Assembly (NCBI GenBank): GCA_964465665.1
Contig: CAYXKM010000135.1
Location: 1 to 8,688, forward strand
Direction: 5' to 3'
DNA from: JAKEGN01 sp964465665
GTDB lineage: Bacteria > Pseudomonadota > Gammaproteobacteria > Steroidobacterales > Woeseiaceae
Length of the DNA: 8,688 bases
Every line of letters starts with the position of its first letter. The first letter of the stretch is position 1. Shown here piece after piece: positions 1 to 7,146 of this stretch. The translations under genes were made by a program, and so were the position numbers. The notes beneath the pieces are model-generated. The model was not told the DNA's origin, did no database searches, and saw only the letters and a program-made list of their open reading frames with translations.

Positions 1-1142
1 CAGGCGCCGGTCAGCGTCGCATAGTCGATGAGCAACGCCGGCTTTTCGCGGCAGGCAAGGGTCAGTGTATCGGCCAGCGCCATGCGCCCCTCGGCGTCGG
101 TGTGGATGGTCTGTATGGTTTTCCCGTTGGCCGCCGTTACAAGGTCCTGCGGTTTGTAGGCCGTTGGTCCGGTGCGGTTCTCGGTGATGGCCAGCCAGCA
201 GTCCACAGCGAAAGGCAGATCAAGTGAAGAAATTGCCAGAAGGGTTCCTGTGGCTACCGCGCTGCCGCCCATGTCGATATGCATCTCCAGCATCGACTGG
301 AACGGTTTCAGGTTGATGCCGCCGGTATCGAAAATGATGCCTTTTCCGACCAGGCAGAGCGCCGCTCGCGTCGCGTTCTTCCGTGGCCTGTATCGCAGGC
401 GGACGATTGCAGCACTTTCATCGGCATTGCCTTGCGCAACTGCGAGGAATGCGCCGGCGCCGAGCTTTTTCAGCTCGGACACGCCGTACTTGCGGAACTG
501 CCAGCGGTGCTTGTGCGAGAGCTCCTGCAGCAATCTGATATATTCATGCGCATCGAGCTTGTTGGGCGGCATGGCGGTGAGCCAGCGGGCGAGGTTGTTC
601 CCATCGGCTTCGGCAACAGTCCGTCGCAGGTCGAGTCGGGCTTCGAGGCCGACGATCCGCAAGCTTTTTACGCCTGGCTTCACGTTCCCGGACTTGAATC
701 GCGGCAGTGAGAACCCCGCCGCGAGCGTCGCAGCGCATGCTCGTTCCACGATCACTCGCTGATGCTCCGCATCAAACCCGTGCACCCAGATTCCGACGCT
801 GGCCGCGTTCTCGGCCAATGCGGCGGCCAGCATTTTCCTGCAAAACGTGAGCTGTTCGAACGCATCACTGCTGCCATCGAGCAACCCCACGTGAAGTGCG
901 GTTTGTCTTTTGTTGCCGAGACGGGTTGTGATTTCCGGCACGCTCCCGGATGGCCGCCGTCTGAGCAGTGCTTTGACCCTGCTCCCTTGGGGAACGGCTG
1001 ACCAGGATTTTTCCGTCGGCTTCGACGGCAGTATCAACAGCAACTGGTCGATCGCGGCAAGAGCAGACGACGACGGTTGTCCGATCTGCTGGACGATCCT
1101 GATCTTACTCCGGGGAAATCTCTCCGCGAGCAGGCTTGGCAT
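1..1142 (-). CDS. pepA: Leucyl aminopeptidase, peptidase family M17 (partial, C-terminus off the left edge)
   Basis: Cytosolic dinuclear-metal aminopeptidase that removes N-terminal residues from peptides. The minus-strand frame is open from ATG at 1142 to the window edge, giving 380 residues without a stop. The C-terminal half shows the M17 signature in order: GKG with K267, FDTGG with D272, LKP with K279, DMGG with D290, then HTDAEGR with D349, E351 and R353, followed by DYATLTGA. These match the metal ligands (K270, D275, D293, D352, E354) and catalytic K282/R356 of E. coli PepA at a constant offset of -3, so the active site is intact. The first ~160 residues are the divergent N-terminal domain. 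The 'HTDAEGR' form, instead of the classical 'NTDAEGR', fits the shorter proteobacterial M17 group. The ATG is preceded by an AAGG ribosome site about 11 bases upstream. The frame stays open a little further upstream but offers no better start. The gene is divergent from the pyruvate dehydrogenase operon. Confidence 0.93.
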   Translation of the reverse strand, partial: MPSLLAERFPRSKIRIVQQIGQPSSSALAAIDQLLLILPSKPTEKSWSAVPQGSRVKALLRRRPSGSVPEITTRLGNKRQTALHVGLLDGSSDAFEQLTFCRKMLAAALAENAASVGIWVHGFDAEHQRVIVERACAATLAAGFSLPRFKSGNVKPGVKSLRIVGLEARLDLRRTVAEADGNNLARWLTAMPPNKLDAHEYIRLLQELSHKHRWQFRKYGVSELKKLGAGAFLAVAQGNADESAAIVRLRYRPRKNATRAALCLVGKGIIFDTGGINLKPFQSMLEMHIDMGGSAVATGTLLAISSLDLPFAVDCWLAITENRTGPTAYKPQDLVTAANGKTIQTIHTDAEGRMALADTLTLACREKPALLIDYATLTGA

Positions 1143-1167
1143 GGTGTTGTTAACCTTTTTCGATGCT

Positions 1168-1192
1168 CTTGGGTCATAATATGTAACCCAAG
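1168..1192. repeat. Imperfect 25-bp inverted repeat, candidate operator
   Basis: Seven-base arms CTTGGGT (1168-1174) and ACCCAAG (1186-1192) are exact reverse complements around an 11-base AT-rich centre, and two further symmetric pairs occur inside the centre. The repeat lies 26 bases upstream of the aminopeptidase start and about 130 bases upstream of aceE. Its arm-to-arm spacing of about 18 bases suits a dimeric DNA-binding protein. It does not match the E. coli PdhR site (ATTGGT, three bases, ACCAAT) in spacing. No T-tract follows, so a terminator is unlikely. The operator role is inferred. Confidence 0.45.
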
Positions 1193-1261
1193 ACTTCGCT
1201 CACGGAAGCGATGGGAAATCGTTCCAGAGGCGCAATTTGCGGTGATCCTAGCAGGACACCT

Positions 1262-1277
1262 CCGCGAATTCACGCGG
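1262..1277. repeat. Short hairpin in the aceE leader
   Basis: CCGCG (1262-1266) and CGCGG (1273-1277) can pair around a six-base loop, ending 43 bases before the aceE start. A second short palindrome, CGCAATTTGCG, lies at 1231-1241. Both are short enough to arise by chance in GC-rich DNA. They are recorded because they sit in the probable 5' leader or operator zone of the operon. No riboswitch architecture is visible. Confidence 0.25.
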
Positions 1278-1320
1278 CAAATCTTCGACATTCCGACGCA
1301 AGACGGGTTACAGACAACAT

Positions 1321-3984
1321 ATGAGCACTTTCAGCCGATTTGACGATACGGATCCGACCGAGACACGGGAATGGCTGGAATCGATCGATTCTGTGCTGAC
1401 CCGTCACGGTCCCGAGCGGGCTCATTTTCTGTTGAACCACATGATCGACTATGCACGTCGCAGTGGTGCGTATCTTCCGTACAGTCCGAATACTGCCTAT
1501 CTGAATACGATATCGGTCGGCAGGCAGCCTGAATACCCTGGCGACCGGTCCATTGAGCGGCGCATCGAGGCGTACATACGCTGGAATGCGATGGCCATGG
1601 TGGTGCAGGCCAATCGCAAGAGCACCGAATACGGCGGGCACATATCGTCCTATGCGTCGTCCGCCACATTGTATGAAGTGGGATTCAATCATTTCTGGCG
1701 TGCTCCGTCGGCGAATCGCGGCGGCGACATGATTTTCATACAGGGCCATTCGTCTCCGGGTATCTACGCCCGGGCATATCTCGAAGGCCGGCTCGGCGAA
1801 GGCCAGTTGAATCGTTTTCGCCAGGAAGTCGGCGGCGGCGGACTTTCATCGTATCCACACCCCTGGCTCATGCCGGAATTCTGGCAGTTTCCGACAGTGT
1901 CGATGGGCCTTGGGCCGATGATGGCCATTTACCAGGCGCGATTCATGCGCTATCTCGAGCATCGCGAAATGATCCCCGCCAGCGACCGCAAGGTATGGGC
2001 GTTTTTGGGCGACGGGGAAATGGATGAACCGGAGTCGATGGGCGCCATTACCATGCCGGTCCGCGAAGGCCTCGACAACCTGGTGTTTGTCGTCAATTGC
2101 AATTTGCAGCGGCTGGACGGCCCGGTGCGAGGCAACGGCAAGATCATCCAGGAACTCGAGGCCGCGTTCAGCGGCGCCGGCTGGAATGTCATCAAGGTCA
2201 TCTGGGGATCGCGCTGGGATCCGCTGCTCGCCAGGGATCACGACGGGTCGTTGAAGCGGGTCATGGAGGAATGCGTCGACGGCGAATACCAGAACTTCAA
2301 ATCGAAGGGCGGAGACTACGTGCGCGAGCATTTCTTCGGCAAGAGCCCGGCGACCGCAGCCATGGTTGCCAACATGTCCGACGAGGAAATCTGGAGACTG
2401 AACCGCGGCGGTCACGATTCGCAGAAGGTCTATGCGGCATACCACGCGGCAGTGCAGCACAAGGGTCAACCTACGATCATCCTCGCCAAAACCGTCAAAG
2501 GATTCGGCCTGGGAACCGCTGGCGAAGGCCAGAATATCGCGCACCAGCAGAAAAAGCTGGATGTCGATGCGCTCAAGGAATTCCGGGACCGGTTCAACAT
2601 CCCGGTGTCGGACAAGGACATCGACAATGTTCCCTACTGCAAGCCGGCGCCCGACAGCGACGAGATCGAGTACTTGCTGGAAAGACGCAAAGCTCTCGGT
2701 GGGTTCCTCCCGCAACGCCGCACCCGATCGAAGTCCCTGACGATACCCGCGCTGGAGATATTCAAGTCACAACTCGAGGGCACCGGTGAGCGCGATGCAT
2801 CGACGACCATGGCCTTCATACGCATACTGACAGCCCTGGTACGGGACAAGAATATCGGCAAGCACGTCGTGCCGATCGTCCCGGACGAAGCACGTACGTT
2901 CGGCATGGAAGGCATGTTCCGGCAGATCGGAATATATTCGTCGAAAGGTCAGTTGTATACGCCGCAGGATGCCGACCAGCTGATGTATTACCGCGAGGAC
3001 AAGAAAGGACAGATACTCGAAGAAGGTATCAACGAAGCCGGCGCGTACTGTTCCTGGTTGGCTGCGGGTACGTCGTACAGCAATCACGACCTGCCGACCG
3101 TGCCGTTCTACATTTACTATTCGATGTTCGGTTTTCAGCGCATCGGCGATTTCATCTGGGCTGGCGGCGACCAGAAATCGCGCGGATTCCTCATCGGCGG
3201 CACTGCAGGTCGGACGACACTCGCCGGGGAAGGATTACAGCATCAGGACGGCCACAGCCTGGTTGCCGCGTCGACCGTACCGAACTGTGTCTCCTACGAT
3301 CCAACTTACGCTTACGAGCTGGCGGTAATCATTCACGACGGATTGCGCAGGATGTTGAGCGAGCAGGAGAATATTTTCTACTACATTACCTGCATGAACG
3401 AGAACTACGTGCATCCGCCAATGCCGCCCGGCGTCGAGGACGGCATCCTGAGGGGTATGTATTTGCTGCACGTCGGTAGTCAGGGTCAGGTTCGTGTCCA
3501 GCTCATGGGGGCCGGAACCATACTCCGCGAGGTACTCGCCGCCGCGGAGCTGCTGCACAAGGATTTCGGCATCCCTTCGGATGTGTGGTCCGTGACGAGC
3601 TTCAACGAGTTGCGCCGGGAGGCGATGGGGATGGAGCGCTGGAACCAGTTACATCCTGAGAGTCCCGCGAAAAAGAGCTACCTCGAGAAATGCCTGCACA
3701 AGCGCAAGGGCCCGTATATCGCAGCTACGGACTACATGAAAATCGTTCCGGACCAGATTCGTCGCTGGGTTCCCGGGACCTTTGTCACGCTGGGCACCGA
3801 CGGCTATGGCCGCAGCGATTCGCGTAGCGCATTGCGCAACCACTTTGAGGTGGACAAACGCTACATCGTTGTTACTGCGCTGAAAGCGATGGCTGACGAT
3901 GGCATGCTGGACCAGAAAACTGTGACCAACGCAATCAAGAAATACAAAATCGATCCCTCGAAGCCTGATCCGGTCACACTCTAG
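1321..3984 (+). CDS. aceE: Pyruvate dehydrogenase E1 component, homodimeric type
   Basis: Thiamine-diphosphate enzyme that decarboxylates pyruvate and transfers the acetyl group to a lipoyl domain of E2, the entry step of the pyruvate dehydrogenase complex. At 887 residues it has the same length as E. coli AceE. The TPP/Mg motif is GDGEMDEPES (D231) followed by NCN (N259, N261). H107, H143, Y178, H408 (in IAHQQKK), E572 (in GINEAG) and H641 (in GLQHQDGHS) each sit one residue after the E. coli active-site residues H106, H142, Y177, H407, E571 and H640. E572 is the conserved glutamate that activates the thiamine cofactor. The C-terminal domain ends in a normal transketolase-like fold region. 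It is first in the operon, and its TAG stop is 27 bases before aceF. The ATG at 1321 gives the expected N-terminus, although its ribosome site is weak. Confidence 0.98.
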   Translation: MSTFSRFDDTDPTETREWLESIDSVLTRHGPERAHFLLNHMIDYARRSGAYLPYSPNTAYLNTISVGRQPEYPGDRSIERRIEAYIRWNAMAMVVQANRKSTEYGGHISSYASSATLYEVGFNHFWRAPSANRGGDMIFIQGHSSPGIYARAYLEGRLGEGQLNRFRQEVGGGGLSSYPHPWLMPEFWQFPTVSMGLGPMMAIYQARFMRYLEHREMIPASDRKVWAFLGDGEMDEPESMGAITMPVREGLDNLVFVVNCNLQRLDGPVRGNGKIIQELEAAFSGAGWNVIKVIWGSRWDPLLARDHDGSLKRVMEECVDGEYQNFKSKGGDYVREHFFGKSPATAAMVANMSDEEIWRLNRGGHDSQKVYAAYHAAVQHKGQPTIILAKTVKGFGLGTAGEGQNIAHQQKKLDVDALKEFRDRFNIPVSDKDIDNVPYCKPAPDSDEIEYLLERRKALGGFLPQRRTRSKSLTIPALEIFKSQLEGTGERDASTTMAFIRILTALVRDKNIGKHVVPIVPDEARTFGMEGMFRQIGIYSSKGQLYTPQDADQLMYYREDKKGQILEEGINEAGAYCSWLAAGTSYSNHDLPTVPFYIYYSMFGFQRIGDFIWAGGDQKSRGFLIGGTAGRTTLAGEGLQHQDGHSLVAASTVPNCVSYDPTYAYELAVIIHDGLRRMLSEQENIFYYITCMNENYVHPPMPPGVEDGILRGMYLLHVGSQGQVRVQLMGAGTILREVLAAAELLHKDFGIPSDVWSVTSFNELRREAMGMERWNQLHPESPAKKSYLEKCLHKRKGPYIAATDYMKIVPDQIRRWVPGTFVTLGTDGYGRSDSRSALRNHFEVDKRYIVVTALKAMADDGMLDQKTVTNAIKKYKIDPSKPDPVTL

Positions 3985-4001
3985 AAGCCGGGACCTGCAG
4001 C

Positions 4002-4014
4002 GGAGTTAATCTTG
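4002..4014 (+). promoter_or_regulatory. Ribosome binding site that fixes the TTG start of aceF
   Basis: GGAG at 4002-4005 stands six bases before TTG at 4012. No in-frame ATG or GTG lies between the aceE stop and the lipoyl domain, whose first conserved residues begin at codon 5. TTG is therefore the only sensible start. A TTG start behind a strong Shine-Dalgarno sequence probably tempers E2 translation relative to E1 (inference). Confidence 0.75.
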
Positions 4015-5325
4015 TCCGAAACCATCGACATTACCGTTCCCGATCTTGGCGACTTCAAGGATGTCGAGGTCATCGAAGTGCTGGTTGCCGCCGGCGACAC
4101 GGTCTCACGCGAAGACGGACTGATCACGCTCGAGACCGACAAAGCGACGATGGACGTGCCTGCGCCGCAGGATGGGGTGATCGAATCGATGCGGGTATCC
4201 AGCGGAAGCCGGGTATCTGCCGGAGATGTAATTGGACGGATGTCCGTCGCGACGGAGGATACGGTACACGTTGCTGCAGCGGAGAAGCCGGCCCGTGCCG
4301 CGCCGGTCCCGGCGGCCGCACCGGCTGAGAGTACCCCGGCCGCTCCGGTGGCGAAAACCGCTGCGTCGTCCGAGACAGCGGCGCCTGCGACACTGCCACC
4401 GATCAACGAAGCCGGCTTTGCGAAAGCGCACGCCAGTCCTTCGGCGCGGAAACTTGCCCGGGAACTGGGCGTCGACCTGGGACAGGTGCACGGCTCCGGG
4501 CCGAAACAACGCATCCTTCACGAAGATCTCAAAGCATTCGTCAAGTCGGTGATGACCGGCGGCGCTCCGCGACCTGGCGGAGGATTGCCGAAAGTGCCGG
4601 TGGTTAACTACTCGAAGTTCGGCCCGGTCGAAGCGAAACCACTGACACGCATCCAGAAGATATCCGGCCCGCGATTGCAGGCCAGCTGGATCAACCTGCC
4701 GCACGTAACACAGCACGATGCTGCCGACATCACCGAACTCGAAGCCCGGCGACAAGCTCTCAAAGGCCCGGCCAAGGCGCGGGGCATTTCGCTGACGCCG
4801 CTCGCTTTCATCATGAAAGCATGTATTGCAGCGCTCAAAGAATATCCGCGCATCAATGCGTCGTTGTCGGAGGATGGCGAGGCGCTCGTTTTCAAAAAGT
4901 ATTATCACATCGGCTTTGCAGCGGATACAGAGAACGGACTGATGGTGCCCGTGATACGCAACGCGAACGGCATGGATGTGTACGAACTTGCACGACAGCT
5001 CGGCGAGCTTTCGGCGCTGGCGCGCGACGGAAAACTGAAAGCCGATCAGTTGCAGGGCGCCAGTTTCACGATTTCAAGTCTCGGCGGCATCGGCGGCACG
5101 GCATTCACGCCCATCGTCAATGCGCCCGAAGTCGCCATACTCGGGGTGTCGCGTTCCACGATGCAGCCGGTCTGGAACGGCAAGGAATTCGCTCCGCGGC
5201 TGATGCTGCCGCTGTCATTCTCCTACGACCACCGGGTCATCGACGGCGCCTACGCGGTACGTTTCACCACTTTCCTGGTCCAGGCACTCGCTGACGTCGA
5301 CACGCTGCTCGAGGCCATTCCCTGA
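4012..5325 (+). CDS. aceF: Dihydrolipoyllysine-residue acetyltransferase, pyruvate dehydrogenase E2
   Basis: Core subunit of the pyruvate dehydrogenase complex that moves the acetyl group from its lipoyl arm to coenzyme A. Domains in order are one lipoyl domain (about residues 5-77, with lipoyl lysine K44 in ETDKATMD), an Ala/Pro-rich flexible linker (about 80-138), a peripheral-subunit-binding domain (about 141-178, starting ASPSARKLARELG), a second short linker, and the catalytic acetyltransferase domain (about 205-437). The catalytic motif is YDHRVIDG with H407 and D411, next to the C-terminus. At 437 residues it is much shorter than E. coli AceF, because it has one lipoyl domain instead of three. 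It starts with TTG behind a GGAG site, and its TGA overlaps the ATG of the next gene. The sequence resembles other bacterial E2p proteins. Nothing suggests a 2-oxoglutarate or branched-chain E2, since the AceE gene directly precedes it. Confidence 0.97.
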   Translation: MSETIDITVPDLGDFKDVEVIEVLVAAGDTVSREDGLITLETDKATMDVPAPQDGVIESMRVSSGSRVSAGDVIGRMSVATEDTVHVAAAEKPARAAPVPAAAPAESTPAAPVAKTAASSETAAPATLPPINEAGFAKAHASPSARKLARELGVDLGQVHGSGPKQRILHEDLKAFVKSVMTGGAPRPGGGLPKVPVVNYSKFGPVEAKPLTRIQKISGPRLQASWINLPHVTQHDAADITELEARRQALKGPAKARGISLTPLAFIMKACIAALKEYPRINASLSEDGEALVFKKYYHIGFAADTENGLMVPVIRNANGMDVYELARQLGELSALARDGKLKADQLQGASFTISSLGGIGGTAFTPIVNAPEVAILGVSRSTMQPVWNGKEFAPRLMLPLSFSYDHRVIDGAYAVRFTTFLVQALADVDTLLEAIP

Positions 5326-7085
5326 TGGCCACGCGCATCGAACTGCGTGTCCCGGACCTGGGGGATTTTCAGCAGGTGGAAGTTATCGAAGTGCTGGTGA
5401 AAGTCGGCGACGAACTGGCCGTCGACGATCCCGTCATAACGCTGGAAACCGACAAGGCCTCGATGGATATTCCGGCTACGCAGCCAGGCAGGGTGGCGAC
5501 CGTGCACGTCAAGGCGGGCGACAGGGTCTCAGCCAAAGACCTCATCGCTACGCTCGAGGCAGCAGAACAGAGTGCCGGGGTTGCCGAGCCCGAGGATTAC
5601 ACGAAAACCGTGGTCATCAATCCTCGAGATGCGGTGACACGGGTAACTGCAGCGGATGCTGTATCGCAGGAACCCTCGACGGAGGCGACTTACCGTACGG
5701 AGCTCGTGGTCATCGGCGCCGGACCTGGCGGGTACACGGCCGCATTTCGTGCCGCGGATCTCGGTATGCAGGTGCTGCTGGTCGAACGCTGGCCGGTACT
5801 CGGCGGCGTTTGCCTCAATGTCGGTTGCATCCCGTCCAAGACCCTGTTGCACGCGGCCAAGGTCATCGACGATGCGAGCGCGATGTCGGCGCACGGGATT
5901 CGATTCGCCCCGCCGGAGATCGACGCCACGGCGCTTCGGAAATGGAAGAACGAAGTGGTAGCGCGTCTGACCGGCGGTCTGAATCAACTTGCGAAGCAAC
6001 GCAAGGTGCGCGTCGTTCGCGCGACTGCGAAATTCCAGTCGGCCAATCGGCTGATACTGGACAACGGGGAAAGCATCGAATTCGAAAAGTGCATTATTGC
6101 AGCCGGATCGGAAAGTGCCATGCTGCCAGGCTTGCCGCAGGATCCGCGCATCGTCGATTCCACCGGCGCGCTCGAGCTTGACCCGATTCCGAAGCGCCTG
6201 CTGGTTGTGGGCGGCGGCATTATCGGACTGGAAATGGCCTGCGTTTACAGTGCCCTCGGTAGTCGGGTCTCGGTGGTCGAACTGACGCCGGGTCTCATGC
6301 CGGGCACCGATCCTGACCTCGTACGACCTTTTCGCAAGTTCATCGATTCACGTTACGAAGCCATTATGCTGGAAACCCGAGTGACGGGAATGCGAGCGGT
6401 CAAATCCGGCATCGAAGTCAGCTTCGAGGGCAAGGGCGCTCCGGCCAGCGACACTTACGACAAGGTTCTGATAGCGGTCGGACGTCGCGCCAACGGCGAC
6501 AAACTCGATGCTCACAGGGCCGGTGTGTCGGTCGATGCGCGCGGCATCGTCGCAGTGAACAGGCAGATGCAAACGAACGTACCGCACATATTTGCCATTG
6601 GTGACCTCGCGGGCGGGCCTATGCTCGCACACAAGGCCTCGCACGAAGCGAAAGTCGCCGCCGAAGTGGCCGCCGGGCACAAAAGCGCCTTCGATGCGCG
6701 CGCGATCCCGTCGGTTGCCTATACCGATCCGGAGATCGCCTGGGTCGGATTGACGGAACTCGACGCGAAACGCGACGAGGTCGATTACGAAAAGAAACAG
6801 ATCCCCTGGGCGGCCAGTGCCCGGGCCCTGTCCCTGGGGCGGTCCGAAGGATTCACCAAGTTGCTTTTCGACAGAAATTCCGGACGCGTGCTTGGCGGTG
6901 CCATTGTCGGGCCGCATGCCGGCGATCTTATTTCGGAGATTGCGCTTGCGGTCGAAATGGGAGCCGACGCGGCGGACGTGTCGCTCACCATACACCCGCA
7001 CCCGACGCTGTCGGAAACCATCGCGTTCGCGGCGGAAGCCTGGGAAGGCACGCTGACCGACCTGTACATGCCGAAGAAAACCTAG
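5325..7085 (+). CDS. lpdA: Dihydrolipoamide dehydrogenase (E3) with N-terminal lipoyl domain
   Basis: Flavoprotein that reoxidises dihydrolipoyl groups and reduces NAD+, completing the pyruvate dehydrogenase cycle. The 586 residues comprise a lipoyl domain (about 5-77, lipoyl lysine K44 in ETDKASMD), a linker of about 50 residues that is not Ala/Pro-rich, and a full E3. E3 landmarks are the FAD motif GAGPGG (131-136), the redox-active disulfide C163/C168 in GGVCLNVGCIPSK, the NAD motif GGGIIG (296-301), the second FAD motif AIGDLAGG (D427) and the catalytic pair H559 and E564 in HPHPTLSE. Standard E3 is about 470 residues, so the extra length is the fused domain. Such lipoyl-E3 fusions are known, for example the Neisseria P64k protein. 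Its ATG overlaps the aceF stop by one base (TGATG), with GAGG 10 bases upstream, which points to translational coupling with E2. Confidence 0.97.
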   Translation: MATRIELRVPDLGDFQQVEVIEVLVKVGDELAVDDPVITLETDKASMDIPATQPGRVATVHVKAGDRVSAKDLIATLEAAEQSAGVAEPEDYTKTVVINPRDAVTRVTAADAVSQEPSTEATYRTELVVIGAGPGGYTAAFRAADLGMQVLLVERWPVLGGVCLNVGCIPSKTLLHAAKVIDDASAMSAHGIRFAPPEIDATALRKWKNEVVARLTGGLNQLAKQRKVRVVRATAKFQSANRLILDNGESIEFEKCIIAAGSESAMLPGLPQDPRIVDSTGALELDPIPKRLLVVGGGIIGLEMACVYSALGSRVSVVELTPGLMPGTDPDLVRPFRKFIDSRYEAIMLETRVTGMRAVKSGIEVSFEGKGAPASDTYDKVLIAVGRRANGDKLDAHRAGVSVDARGIVAVNRQMQTNVPHIFAIGDLAGGPMLAHKASHEAKVAAEVAAGHKSAFDARAIPSVAYTDPEIAWVGLTELDAKRDEVDYEKKQIPWAASARALSLGRSEGFTKLLFDRNSGRVLGGAIVGPHAGDLISEIALAVEMGADAADVSLTIHPHPTLSETIAFAAEAWEGTLTDLYMPKKT

Positions 7086-7146
7086 AAAACGTTGCCGGAT
7101 TTATTTTTCAGCGGCATTGAAACGCGATCGACCTGACTCCGGGACA

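Larger units (their letters stand above)
1143..1320. promoter_or_regulatory. Divergent intergenic region between the aminopeptidase and aceE
   Basis: This 178-base gap separates two divergently transcribed genes, so promoters for both should lie here. That is inferred from gene arrangement. I could not find a convincing sigma-70 pair with normal spacing in either direction. An AT-rich stretch around 1175-1184 is the most promoter-like segment and sits inside an inverted repeat annotated separately. The aceE start is preceded by only a weak ribosome site (a GGG about 13 bases upstream). No PdhR-type regulator gene is present here, unlike the E. coli locus, and no small ORF in the gap looks like a gene. 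Confidence 0.55.

Noticed and set aside
172..1001. Several plus-strand frames of 79-196 codons over the left part of the window
   Set aside because: They are antisense to the aminopeptidase, whose frame is uninterrupted and carries the complete M17 active site.
1147..1180. Plus-strand promoter TTGTTA / CATAAT for aceE
   Set aside because: The spacer would be 22 bases, too long for a normal sigma-70 promoter, and no better pair was found.
1846..2715. Long minus-strand open frame (289 codons) opposite aceE
   Set aside because: It lies wholly antisense to a highly conserved aceE region containing the TPP motif, shows no recognisable domain, and is the kind of mirror frame expected in GC-rich coding DNA.
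4105..4908. Minus-strand open frame (267 codons) opposite aceF
   Set aside because: It is antisense to the lipoyl, linker and catalytic regions of aceF. Its arginine-rich translation is typical of a shadow frame.
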